Origin: Diphasiastrum complanatum
Lineage: Eukaryota > Streptophyta > Lycopodiopsida > Lycopodiales > Lycopodiaceae
DNA length: 64,000 nt
NCBI GenBank assembly: GCA_029204225.1
Contig: CM055096.1
Location: 60,864,957 to 60,928,956, forward strand
Reading direction: 5' to 3'
The notes under the pieces are model-generated. The model worked only from the letters and a program-made list of their open reading frames with translations. It was not told where the DNA came from and did not search any database. Position 1 is the stretch's first letter, and each line of letters opens with the position of its first letter. This document shows positions 1-10,549 of the stretch, piece after piece. Made by a program: the position numbers and the translations under genes.

Positions 1-1878
1 TAAAATTATAAAATTCGTAATTGGTTACAAAAGTTTGTTATTGTTCTGGTTGTATTATTGGTTTCCATTGCTCCAACACACAGCAGCACTTAATTGGTAT
101 CACATTTCTTAGATACTTTGGGTCCTTTAAACTAAGCTTCTACTGCAAAGCTTGAGCAAAAGTTTTGTTTGCAAAATGTGCAAAGCTTCAATAAAATCAA
201 TTCGAGCAAGCAGTTTATCCATCATATGAGTAGTGAAAGTTCTCAATTTAACTTAATTTCTTATTTGTTTTACTGGAAAGAGTGTAGCTCATATGCGAGT
301 TTTATACGGCATTTTAAATGTTTGTCTGGCTTATCATTACTTATCGGTCTCTTTGCTTGTAATTTGCTCTTGGGACTTACTGCTGCAAGTTCCAGCATTC
401 CTGAAGTGATCTCATGCTGCTTAGAAAATCGACCTGTGACATTAATATATTATTGCAATGTTTTGTGCTGTAAATATCACCTTCGAATTTTTGATCATTT
501 AAGCAACCAGTAAGCATGCATATGAGCAAAGAAACTATTGCTCAATGGCAGTCAACTTAATGAAACAGTTATCTAGATGAATCTCCTTATCTTTGGCGGA
601 TGAAATAAAAAGTGTAGGTCATTTGTCTTATTTTTATGTTTGTTACTTGAGTGGTATTCATGGTTGGGCAATGGTATTTCAAGAAAAACTATCTACTGAG
701 ATGATTTTTATTATGGACAAATAGAACAGCTCCAGTTGCTTGTCTGACTGGTCAATATTGTGCTTTACAGCTTACAAGGTCTCTTGTTTGTGCATTATTC
801 AAGTCCTTTAAGTTGTTGATACTTGTCTATCAATAAAGCAATCACATGTACAAAATAAACTTCAATTAGGAAGCCTCTTGTATCACTAAGTTTTGGGGAC
901 GTTCTAGCTGACCATTTTATAAATCTTTAATTTACTATTTATGCACGTATATACTTTTTACAAGCATTAAGAATGAATCAATGTGGAGGGAGGACACATT
1001 CATTTACATTTTGCAATACAACCTTGCATGTAAACTCATTGGCAATATTACTAAGTTTTCAACCCTAATTTGCAAGCCAAGGCTTGAAGGCATTGTAGAG
1101 AGCCTCATTTCTAGTTAGTTAATTATTAGAATCACATTTGATCGTTGCAGATCATCTTGGGTAGCATGCATTGGATTTTACTAAGTATTGGCTTGATATT
1201 AGTGTTCTTGATGAGTGATTAGTTTTACATTTTTCTCCATTTTTGTTATTAGAGTATAGAGGCATTTTCTTAGCTATATTGGGCTTATGTACGTTGTGGC
1301 CATAATTTTGCTGTGATCTATGTTCTATAATCATCGCCTCATTGGAGGAGGTGGGCGTCGGAATAATTTGGGATCAAATCAGCAAATTTGCAAGAAACCC
1401 TAAATCCCAAGAAGTATATCTAATGTTCTTCTCTAGAAGGGCCATATTTTGGATTTGACCCTTGCATTTTGTTCTGCTTATGGAATCATAATGGAGGGGC
1501 TATATTTTTTTTTTCAGTATTGACAAACCTCTTCAGAATCTCTTGCTGTAATTGTTTCCATAGATTTTGGATTTCTAATTCGTCAAGGTATTGTGTTGTC
1601 ACTACTTTCTTGAGGCTAGAATTGGCTTTACAATTTGCAGCTTGAGTGTAGTATTGCGATAACAATGATTCTGATAGTCTACAAGTAGGCTTAGAGTAAA
1701 CTGCAATCTATGAAGTGTAGCATCCATTTTACTCATGTAAAATAACAGATCCATAGAGTCCATAATGTTTCGTTTGACAATTGATCAATTTTTTGATATT
1801 GTCATTATCATTAATCACAACAAAAGCCTTCCTAAACATAGCGTGGAAAGAATCCCGAGTAATAGGTGTTAGATTTTT
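1..1878. other. Unassigned AT-rich sequence, no gene recognised
   Basis: No reading frame here has a recognisable motif. The longest open stretch, about 169-513 on the plus strand, is hydrophobic and cysteine-rich by chance composition and shows no family signature. The sequence is AT-rich plant-like intergenic DNA up to the start of the Copia A LTR remnant. Confidence 0.5.
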
Positions 1879-2016
1879 TGTCTCACTATTGTATCGTTCA
1901 TTTGCGCAATTTGTTTGAAACATTCATTTTGAATATTTCTGTTGCTAATTGTTGCGTTTCCATTCCTACATGCTTATGCTCAAACTTTCATTGTCGGTCA
2001 CTCACGTTTTACGACA
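1879..2016 (+). repeat. Element A 5' LTR, 3' end remnant
   Basis: This stretch matches 10550-10688 closely by eye (shared blocks such as GTATCGTTCATTTG and CACGTTTTACGACA). It ends in CA immediately before a primer-binding-like site. I could not match sequence upstream of about 1879, so the LTR is truncated or diverged. Confidence 0.65.
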
Positions 2017-2030
2017 TTGTATCAGAGCGG
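2017..2030 (+). other. Element A primer-binding site (degenerate)
   Basis: TTGTATCAGAGCGG directly follows the LTR end and differs at one position from the usual plant initiator-Met tRNA site TGGTATCAGAGC. Confidence 0.6.
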
Positions 2031-2160
2031 ACATTTCAGTAATCTGCATTTCTACTGTGGATTATCAGTCTTGTTTCTATCAAGACGTTTTCTATAGCAA
2101 GCACGCAGCCAACATTATTTTGATTTCGTTGTTTCTACCAGCGATTAGATTCAAACTAGA

Positions 2161-2820
2161 ATGGATCCATCTTCTAGTTCATCTCTCATTGACAAATTCG
2201 ATGGAGACAACTACCATCTCTGAAAATTCAAGATGAGGGTCATACTACTAGCCAAAGAACTGTGGGACATCATTGATGGCACAAAGCTCAAACTAGAAGG
2301 TGATGCCAGCATCACCGAGTGGAGACTGAGAGATGACAAAGCATTTGCCATGATCACCCTCAACATCAAGGATACTCAGGTCAGCCACATATGTGCTGTT
2401 CAGACTGCTAAAGATGCATGAGACATCTTAGCAACTCTCTACGATATCAAGGATGTTACTTCTAAGTTACACTTGAGGAATAAATTCTTCACCCTGAGAA
2501 TGTCTGACGCAGAAAGTGTTTCGAGTCATCTCAACACGTTCAAAAATCTTATGGAGTAGATGGCTGCAACTGGCTCAGTTATAGAAGATTCTGATGCACT
2601 CATGACTCTATTATTAAGTCTACCTAAAACCCTACGAAAATTGGGTAATGGCAATTTCTACCCACCCATGAGTACCTCACTCTATCAAGAGTAATTTCGC
2701 GGCTTCTACAAGAGGAGATCAGAAGATCAACGTCTTTCTTAGGCTCAGGAGCGGATCCTCAAGTTCTATACTCAAAAGGAAATCAGAAGTTCAGATCTAA
2801 GAGATCTACACAGTCAGATC
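2161..2820 (+). pseudogene. Element A gag, broken
   Basis: A Copia gag begins at the ATG at 2161 (MDPSSSSSLIDKFDGDNYHL), followed by the typical LRDDKAFAMITLNI and ILATLYDIKDVTSKLHLRNKF segments of the UBN2/retrotran_gag_2 family. In-frame stops lie at about 2221 (where the family has Trp), 2419 (Trp position) and 2557. These look like TGG-to-TGA and CAG-to-TAG changes. The zinc knuckle expected upstream of the protease is not visible. The product would have been the capsid protein of the virus-like particle; it cannot be made now. Confidence 0.7.
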
Positions 2821-2824
2821 CAAC

Positions 2825-3363
2825 ATGCAGTTTGGACCAGATTCCGGTTCAGGATCAAATTCAAGTTCTTCATCATTCCAACCAGTGCAGAAATCAAGGA
2901 TTGGCCATGAAATCAAGGATTGCCGAACTTTGAAGTACAACAACGAAAAGAAGAAACAGTTCCAACAACAAGCACATAGTGCTACAATCAATCACTCGAT
3001 TCAGCAACAAGAGGAAGATGAAGCTGCTTTCATGATTGGAGAACAACAAAATATCGATTCCTGGGATCTAGATTTCGGAACAACTCAACACATGACTCAC
3101 CATCGCGACTGGTTCAAGGACTACAAGTCATTCACATATACAAGAGTTGTGCAACTTGGAGACAACTCATCACATTCAATCGAAGGTGAACGAACAGTTA
3201 GAGTCGAATTCCAAAAAGGTGAAGTCAAGTTGTTGTCCAACGTTTTCCATGTTCCAAATCTAACCAAGAATCTGCTCTCAGTAGCAGAATCACCGATTCA
3301 GGTCGGAAGGTCGAATTCAATACAGACAGCTACACAATTCTTGATAAATCTTGGAAGCTTCTA
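2825..3363 (+). pseudogene. Element A protease region, catalytic motif altered
   Basis: This reading frame holds the Copia retropepsin region: SWDLDFGTTQHMTHH at about 3059-3103 lies where the family has a D-S-G-A/T active site, and FHVPNLTKNLLSV follows at the usual spacing. The catalytic triplet reads D-F-G (gat at 3071), so the serine has been replaced by phenylalanine. The frame continues for 179 codons without a stop, then shifts before the pre-integrase domain. Inactive by inference. Confidence 0.7.
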
Positions 3364-3459
3364 GCCTTCGGAAGAAGAAGCGACTATCTTTACAAACTTA
3401 GCCATTGCTACTCTTCTAACAGTCAAGCTCTTCACACAGCCACTTCTGAATCAACTGAT

Positions 3460-4264
3460 ATGTTGTGGCATTTCAGACTTGACCACCTCAATTTCAATAG
3501 TATCCAACAAATGTCTGCTCAGAGATACAAGATTTGCCTTCTGTCAGCAAGCCAACTTCTCCATCCGAAAGCTGTATTATCAACAAACATGCAAGAAGCC
3601 CTTTTATTTCAGACTCAGTTCATACTTCCAAAGGCTTGCTTGACCTTGTACACAACGACATTTGTGGCCCGATGCAGACTGCTTCCAGCATTCAAGTTCT
3701 TCAAGCAGTTCAAAGCGTCTGTAGAAAACCATACCTCAAGGAAGATCAAGGATCTATGCACAAATGGAGAGGGAGAGTATATCTCCACAGAATTCAAGGA
3801 GTTCTGCAAGGCCAACGGATACATCAACAATTTACAACCAGCTACTCACCTTAGTCCAATGGTGCAGTTGAACGGAAAAATCAGACACTCATCGAAAGTG
3901 CCAAGAGCATGCTGGCCCATGCCTCTCTTCCAAAAAACTTTTGGGCATAAGCTATTACTACAATAGTCTATCTTCAAAATTGATCCATCACCTATATCCA
4001 GGTGTTTGGATGCATCGCTTTCGTTCAGATCCCTGAAGATCTAAGAAGAAAGCTAAATGATAAGAACAGGAAAACGATTTTCATAGGCTATTCCCCAGAC
4101 CACAAGGCATACAAGCTCTACAATTTGGATACCCAAAAGGCATTCACCAATAGAGACGTCATTTTTGTGGAATACCAATTCATCGACCACAAGGGAAAAG
4201 CTGCGGAAAAATCCGACCCAAGGATCGAACAACCGAATTTCGATCCAGGGATTCAACTGTAGAA
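3460..4264 (+). pseudogene. Element A pre-integrase and integrase fragments
   Basis: Pre-integrase is seen as LWHFRLDHLNFNSIQQMSAQ from 3463. A frame change near 3530 leads to GLLDLVHNDICGPMQTAS, the start of the integrase core with its first Asp. A deletion then joins this to KIKDLCTNGEGEYISTEF, the second-Asp region with Asp replaced by Asn. A further shift leads to FGCIAFVQIPEDLRRKL and GYSPDHKAYKLYN (4002-4259), the usual C-terminal portion. The frame ends in TAG at 4260-4262, eight bases before the element B insertion. Confidence 0.7.
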
Positions 4265-4269
4265 AAGTG
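4265..4269. other. Target-site duplication of element B (left copy, AAGTG)
   Basis: AAGTG at 4265-4269 directly precedes the left LTR of element B and is repeated exactly at 9611-9615 directly after the right LTR. This is the 5-bp signature left by retroviral-type integrase. Confidence 0.9.
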
Positions 4270-5119
4270 TGTTAAAATTGGCAAATGCTAACTTGATCAT
4301 ATCTTGTGAATACCATTATGAGTAGTACATATCATCATAAGACATGTGTGGAGCCTGTTCCCACATGTGAAATAAATGCATTTATCATTTAGATGAGTCA
4401 TATAGGTTGTACATACCATTTCATTTGAGATCTAGTGGCTAAAATGGCCAAAATCTAGTTTTCTAGCTATATGCCACTTGGCATCATTTTATTGGTAGGA
4501 AAAGCTATTTCACATGGATAGGAGTGATCTCACACGTGCCAAGGACTGCTCACATGTGTGAAAACATCATTAGTAGATGAGATCCAACTTGTAGTAGATA
4601 TTTGTGCAAGTCCCTATAAATTATGAAAATTGCCTAAAATCAAGGGAGGTGGCTATAAGTTAGGAAACTTGGTCCATGTGCCATATTGATGATTATTGGT
4701 GGATCCTTTGATGAGTAGGCACTCTCACACGTGCCAAATCAGTTGAGTAAGCATCAGCTCTTGTGTATATATGGTGGCTCATTTGGCCATAATTGACATG
4801 GAAGCTAAATCTTGGTTTTGGAGCAATTCTAGTGTTTTCTCTCTATTTGTCTTGTGTTTTTATGCATGGATTGGGTTCTAAGCTTAGTATACTTTATTAT
4901 CAGCCTAATGTCCGTACTCTGACAGGTTTTCACACGTGTTAAACCAACAACTACAAGTTTTGATCAATAATGATTGTTCTTGTTAGATTTATTCATCTAG
5001 ATTTGATCTAAATGCTATCTAATCTTGTGTAGATTGATAGGTTGATCTAATCTAACATCCAATCACACTTGTGGATCTGATTCAGATCTATTCTTAGTTC
5101 ATTTTGCTATACTTTGACA
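4270..5119 (+). repeat. Element B 5' LTR
   Basis: The LTR begins TGTTAAAATTGG and ends CTTTGACA. A TATATAT at 4766-4772 is a plausible TATA box about 350 bp from its 3' end. It carries several CACACGTG or CACATGTG blocks (near 4531, 4551, 4726 and 4931). Matches 8772-9610. Confidence 0.9.
4766..4772 (+). promoter_or_regulatory. Putative TATA box in element B LTR
   Basis: TATATAT followed by GGTGGCTC; repeated at 9257-9263 in the right LTR. The position, in the second half of the LTR, suits transcription into the leader. No transcript evidence is available. Confidence 0.4.
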
Positions 5120-5132
5120 TGGTATCAGATCC
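5120..5132 (+). other. Element B primer-binding site
   Basis: TGGTATCAGATCC starts at the first base after the LTR. It is the common plant Copia primer site complementary to initiator-Met tRNA, with T for G near its end. Confidence 0.85.
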
Positions 5133-6039
5133 AAGTACAAGTGCATTTAAGGCATTGATCTAAACTATACCCAAATTGGCAGGTTTTTGGAAACAAGCTA
5201 ATATTGAGGTAGCGAGGTTGAATGGATAGCTAGAACTATCATATTTGTACCAAATCTTGCTGTGGGATGCAGGTGTACTTTCCACACGTGTGGGGCCATA
5301 CAAGACCTGTTTTGGACAGTAAAATTCAGTTTGGTGCATTTTGAACTTCATACACCCAATTTTGAGTCAATATAGTGCATTTTTCAAGCTTTCACTTGCA
5401 TTGTTTCTATTCCATTGATTTGTTTTTGGTTTAGATCAATCATATAGATGGATTAAAGCTTGTTTACAGTACATTGAAGTTGATTCTCTTATTTTTTGAT
5501 TGTATATTGAAGTTGAGAGAGAAAGAGTGCTATAAACCAAAGATTAAGGAGTGATTTGCAAGGGGAGCGATTGAAATCCATTATACCTTCATTCTAGATT
5601 TGTTCAAGAGTGAAAGGGCTGAGTCTAGAAGCATATAAATGCTAGAAGACACTCTTCGATCAGTCCTCCAAGTGAAATCTTAGTGAATTTCTAAAGCACA
5701 AACACTCATAAAGGCAAAATCTACCAATACAAGGTGATAAGAATTGTTGGCAAGTACTAGGAGATAAATTTGAGATCCAAGTCATATTGTTCACCCCTAC
5801 TCAAGTGTGTGAGTGTGTTTTTGACTTTGATTAAAGTCATAAATGTGAGTGAGACATATGTGTTGTGGTTGATCCAAAATTTTCAAGAGATCCTTCCTTT
5901 GCAGAGGGCAAGAACTAGTAACTCAATTCTTGACTTTGGTGGAAAAATTGTCTTATTCATTGTGATCAAATCTTGCTAAGTGGAATTAGCTCTTTGTAGG
6001 CACATATCTTAGTGAGAGAGAAGCATCACATTTCTGAAA

Positions 6040-6745
6040 ATTTGAATTTCATTCCAACTCTAAAGAGGTAGAGTCATTGGTACTTGGTGGAGTCCAATAG
6101 GGGTGAATGAATTCAATTTTTTGAGCAAAACTTTGACATTATATGTATGAAACTCAAATAAGTTCTATTCACTTTCTTTGTGAGAGTGTGAGGGTCAAGT
6201 TGTGATCCCATTGGGAGTCTAGAACAGGGAGGAGCCATATTTGAGTGTTCATACATGATTGGGATCTTTGTGAATCTCTAGATGTCTAATTTTTAAGCTT
6301 GGTGAAAAATTATTTACATAGATTGTTATCAAACCATTTCATGTCCATTCCAAATCTCAAGAGTGAGATTCTTTGGGTCAAGAGGGATTCCAAAAGGGGT
6401 GATTGCATCCGATCCTTGTGTGTTTTAGTATACATGTCAAGTTTTTGTGATCTAGTGTAGATCCTTTTTTTGTGAAAATTAGTGGTTTAATTTGTTGTCA
6501 AATCAAATCAAATTCAATCCAAGTCTCAAGAGTGAGATTATTTGGGTCAAGAGTGAGTCCAAAAGAAGTGGACTAAGTTTGTTTTTCAAGTATTTGAAAC
6601 AAAACCCATACTTTGTTCAAGAATCTCAAAAGTTGAGTGAACTAGTCAAGAGAAAAGGAAAATCTAGGTATCAAATCTTTTCAAATCCATTCCAACTCTC
6701 AAGAGGAAGAGTCATTGGTATTTGTTGAGTCCAATAAGGGTGTTT
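6040..6745 (+). repeat. Imperfect leader repeats in element B
   Basis: A block of the form CCAAxTCTCAAGAGxGAGxxT, followed by TTGG, TCAAG or GAG and then GTCCAA and GGGGT, occurs near 6051, 6348, 6518 and 6688. The last three lie about 170 bp apart. They belong to the noncoding leader between primer site and ORF. A related block occurs at about 36330-36380. Confidence 0.6.
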
Positions 6746-6916
6746 GGATCTGATTTTTGTGATTTGATAGAGTGCTATTAAAGAGATATGATTCAAAATT
6801 TGTGGTCTAGATCTTGTGTAGATCCTTCTAGATTGTTGAATGTGTTCAAATCTAGTTTCTTGAGAGTCACAAATTACATTTTGAAAAGTCATATCAATAG
6901 GTTTTACTTCCTCATC

Positions 6917-8635
6917 ATGGCATCAATAGGTGACAACCTATTGGAGGCAAGTAAGGATTCTAAATGCAACCTGTGTGGCAAGAGAGATCATTTTGTCTCA
7001 AGGTGTTTTCTTTGTGGAAAGATGCATGAGGCTTGGAGCCTCACAAGGACTTACAAGATTTGTCTTCAAAAGTCCATCATCACACATTTCAAACCTTTTG
7101 AAGTTTTGCATTTGGAAGTGAATTTTTTGGTTCAAGATGCAAAGATAAATGTCACTTTCATTAATGTCACTTGGATTTATTTCATGTCCTTGGAAAGCAT
7201 TTTGCTTAGAACTTTGGAAAAGTTCAAATTTATTATTATGATCCAAGAGAAACCAAGAAAGATTAAGGAGGAGCAATCACAAAATGAAAATAGTTCCATT
7301 TATGCTCTCATGACATCTTATGAAGAACTATTTTGCTTTGAAGAGATTTTTGTATCTCAAAGGTGGATTAAGGCAATACTAGTTGAGTGTGATGCCTTAA
7401 TAGATAACAAAGCATGTTTTCCTTGTAAACTTACATTGAAAAGTCAAGGAAATGGAAATGAATTTTTTGTTGGTTTCAATAAGATCATGAATGATGTGTT
7501 CATTCATAATGTTGAAGATTGTAAATTTTCAATTTTAAAGGCAAGTTGTAAACTTCTTATGAGAATAAGTGAAACGTCCAAAGTGGACACTTATATCCAT
7601 AAGCAAGTAGTTAGCCTTATTGAGATGGAAATACTTCTTGATTTCAATATTAGAAAAATCATGCCAAGTTGTGGTGGCTTTTGGACTTATGTTTCTAGCA
7701 TAAGTAATGTTGATGACCATATGAAGTGCACATTATATGATCATGTTTGTTGTGATCATTTTGAGACATGGAGGTCTTGGATTTCCATCAAGGAGGAGCA
7801 CCAAGAAGGTGATCTTGAGGAGTCATCTCGAGGTTCAAGTGTGCCAAGGATTGAGGAGGAGAGTCCTTCTCAAGTTATGATTCCAAGAAGATTATCAAGA
7901 GACATGGTTGAGCTCATATGGCTCACATTTCAAGGGCAAGAGGAGCACATTTCAAGTAGTATACATCTCATGCTTGCTTCTCTTATGTCATTTGGTGAAT
8001 CAATTTGCTTTAGTGAGACTTTTGCATTTCAAAGTTGGAGTAAAGCAATACTAGTTGAATATGGTGTCTCTCTTGACAACATAGTTGGTGTTCTTAGTGA
8101 TATGAAATTGATTTTAGATCAATTAGAAAGCAAATGGTTATTTCATCAAATGTATGCTCTTGAGTCTTGCAAGAGCATGAGTGAGTTGTCCACTCATAGT
8201 GTGAAAAATTGTCTTTTTTCATGTATTGAGGCAAATTGTAAACTCTTTATGAGAGAAAGTGAATCATCCTCTAAGGAAACTTATTTCCATAATGCAGTAT
8301 CTAGCCTCATTAGACCTGAGATTAGCTTGGTAACCAAGCATGAAGATATGATACAAACTCTTTGTTATTATAGTGTGCATAGTCTTGCCAATGTTGATGA
8401 GCCTAATCCTCGAGATCTTGGTAACATGATGTTGGATCTTTGTGATCCTCATGAGTCAAGAAGGACTCTTTATTTTATCATGGAGTTGCAGCTAGTTTCA
8501 AGGAGGAGGAGCTTTTTGATCAACCATATGCTTCAAGGATGGAACAAATCAATGAAAGAGGTGCTAGGATGGTGCAAAGTTCTCAAGTTCATCAAAAAAG
8601 TCAACATCAAAGAGGCACTATCATGGATATGGTGA
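6917..8635 (+). CDS. Element B ORF: gag-like start, zinc knuckle, duplicated unknown domain
   Basis: The open frame extends upstream to 6788, but I choose the ATG at 6917 because MASIGDNLLEASKDS there resembles MSSMGSSLLEPSERL, the gag start of elements C and D. This gives 572 residues. A CX2CX4HX4C zinc knuckle (CNLCGKRDHFVSRC) follows at about residues 18-31. Two diverged copies of a roughly 150-residue domain come next, at about residues 124-270 and 345-500. Shared landmarks are WIKAILVECDALIDN and WSKAILVEYGVSLDN, ASCKLLMRISE and ANCKLFMRESE, and VVSLIEMEILL and VSSLIRPEISL. A charged Ser/Glu-rich linker separates them. I do not recognise the domain. No polymerase motif is present. The frame is unbroken in a young element, which suggests the protein was intact when the element last moved. 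It may be a modified gag or a captured host sequence. Confidence 0.75.
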   Translation: MASIGDNLLEASKDSKCNLCGKRDHFVSRCFLCGKMHEAWSLTRTYKICLQKSIITHFKPFEVLHLEVNFLVQDAKINVTFINVTWIYFMSLESILLRTLEKFKFIIMIQEKPRKIKEEQSQNENSSIYALMTSYEELFCFEEIFVSQRWIKAILVECDALIDNKACFPCKLTLKSQGNGNEFFVGFNKIMNDVFIHNVEDCKFSILKASCKLLMRISETSKVDTYIHKQVVSLIEMEILLDFNIRKIMPSCGGFWTYVSSISNVDDHMKCTLYDHVCCDHFETWRSWISIKEEHQEGDLEESSRGSSVPRIEEESPSQVMIPRRLSRDMVELIWLTFQGQEEHISSSIHLMLASLMSFGESICFSETFAFQSWSKAILVEYGVSLDNIVGVLSDMKLILDQLESKWLFHQMYALESCKSMSELSTHSVKNCLFSCIEANCKLFMRESESSSKETYFHNAVSSLIRPEISLVTKHEDMIQTLCYYSVHSLANVDEPNPRDLGNMMLDLCDPHESRRTLYFIMELQLVSRRRSFLINHMLQGWNKSMKEVLGWCKVLKFIKKVNIKEALSWIW

Positions 8636-8757
8636 TTTTGGATTGACATCAAGCTCATTGGATGATCTTCACACCTTTGAACCAGCAAGGATCCATATTA
8701 GAAGACCAATTCAGCCCATGGAGTCAATCTCAATATCATCATGTTTTTATCAAGTTA

Positions 8758-8771
8758 GTTTTGAGGAGGAG
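8758..8771 (+). other. Element B polypurine tract
   Basis: TTTTGAGGAGGAG lies directly before the right LTR, the expected place for plus-strand priming. Confidence 0.8.
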
Positions 8772-9610
8772 TGTTAAAATTGACAAAAGCTAACTTGATC
8801 ATATCTTGTGAATACCACATATCATCATAAGACATGTGTGGAGCTTGTTCCCACGTGTGAAATAAATGCATTTATCATTTAGATGAGTCATATAGGTTGT
8901 ACATACCATTTCATTTGAGATCTAGTGGCTAAAATGGCCAAAATCTAGTTTTCCAGCTATATGCCATTTGGCATCATTTTTATTGGTAGGAAAAGCTATT
9001 TCACATGGATAGGAGTGATCTCACACGTGCCAAGAACTGCTCACATGTGTGAAAACATCAGTAGTAGGTGAGATCCAACTTGTAGTAGATATTTGTGCAA
9101 GTCCCTATAAATTAGGAAAATTGCCTAAAATCAAGGGAGGTGGCTATAAGTTAGGAAACTTGGTCCATGTGCCATATTGATGATTATTGGTGGATCCTTT
9201 GATGAGCAGACACTCTCACACGTGCCAAATCAGCTGAGTAAGCATCAGCTCTTGTGTATATATGGTGGCTCATTTGGCCATAATTGACATGGAAGCTAAA
9301 TCTTGGTTTTGGAGCAATTCTAGTGTTTTCTCTCTATTTGTCTTGTGTTTTTATGCATGGATTGGGTTCTAAGCTTAGTATACTTTATTCTCAGCCTAAT
9401 GTCCGTACTCTGACAGGTTTTCACACGTGTTAAACCAGCAAGTACAAGTTTTGATCAATAATGATTGTTCTTGTTAGATTTATTCATCTAGATTTGATCT
9501 AAATGCTATCTAATCTTGTGTAGATTGATAGGTTGATCTAATCTAACATCCAATCACACTTGTGGATCTGATTCAGATCTATTCTTGGTTCATTTTGCTG
9601 TACTTTGACA
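8772..9610 (+). repeat. Element B 3' LTR
   Basis: Begins TGTTAAAATTGA, ends TTTGACA, and matches 4270-5119 apart from scattered substitutions and an 11-bp shortening near its start. AAGTG follows at 9611-9615. Confidence 0.9.
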
Positions 9611-9615
9611 AAGTG

Positions 9616-10310
9616 ACACTGACTCCGACATCGAGTCAGAACCTCAACGAGTCAACCCACATCAGAGGACCGAAATTCAACCCAGAAGGTCGAATAGGTC
9701 CAGACAGCCTCCATCCAGATTTATGGATGATCCGGCCTGCTACTTTGTACAAGAACCAACTATCGTTTCTGAGGCAATGTCTACTCATGATGCTGACCAG
9801 TGGAAAGCAACGATGGACACCGAATTCGATTCTCTAATAGAGAATCAAACATGGATAGTCACTGAGTTGCCAAAGGACCGACATCCGATTACATGCAAAT
9901 GGATATTCAAGACGAAGTATAATGCTGAAGGAAAGCTAAATCGCTACAAGGCCAGACTAGTCACCAAAGGCTACTCCCAGATTCTAGACCTGGAATATTC
10001 TGAAACCTTCAGCCTAGTAGTCAAACATGCTTTGATCCACCTACTCCTCTCCTTTGCAGCCGCAATAGACCTTGAAGTCCACCAAATGGATGTCCAGACA
10101 TCTTTCCTCAACGAAACCATCGAAGAGAAAATTTATATGTCGCAGCCAAAGGGATAGGAACTCAAGGGCAATCAAAAGCACCTTGTATGTAAAATCCATA
10201 AGGCTCTCTACGGACTAAAACAGTCACCTAGAGCCTGGTTCCAGAAAATCAACGCATTTTTTAACGAGAACGGTTTTATTCCAAACTCGGTAGAATCTAA
10301 TGAAGGAAAC
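9616..10310 (+). pseudogene. Element A reverse transcriptase, 3'-deleted
   Basis: The frame resumes after element B. It gives an acidic/basic linker, then the start of Copia RT: WIVTELPKDRHPITCKWIFK at about 9850-9910, YKARLVTKGYSQ, then LEVHQMDVQTSFLNETIEE. After a stop at 10155 the same frame continues with YGLKQSPRAWFQKINAFF to about 10280. The sequence then jumps to the 3' end of the element. The YVDD catalytic site and RNase H are therefore deleted. Frame agreement with 4002-4262 across element B supports a single original gene. Confidence 0.75.
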
Positions 10311-10549
10311 AAAATGCATGCTGGCCCAAGAGTACAAGATGACTGATATGGGTCCAGCCCGAATAGCATTCAATGCTTGTAAGATATTTTTGAAGACACT
10401 TGTAAATATATACTACTTATTGAATTAAGCTAAATAAGGTTTTTAACAATTAGAGTTATAGGTAGCCAGCGTAATCACGCTCAACAATCAAGCTGAAATT
10501 ATCACTTCAAACATTGTACTCACTGTTTGATATTATTTAGAGTGCATTG

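Larger units (their letters stand above)
4270..9610 (+). mobile_element. Complete non-autonomous LTR retrotransposon B
   Basis: B has every end feature of a complete LTR element: two LTRs of about 850 and 839 bp starting TGTTAAAATT and ending TTTGACA, a primer site directly after the left LTR, a purine tract directly before the right LTR, and a perfect AAGTG duplication. The 3.65-kb interior has a repeat-rich leader and one long ORF. No protease, integrase, RT or RNase H motif is present in any frame. It is therefore a non-autonomous element that must be copied by enzymes from another element. It sits inside the integrase-RT linker of Copia A. The LTRs look very similar, with one visible indel of about 11 bp, so the insertion is fairly young. 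Confidence 0.9.

Noticed and set aside
169-513. 114-codon open frame at the left edge
   Set aside because: Hydrophobic, low-information composition, no motif and no splice context; treated as chance.
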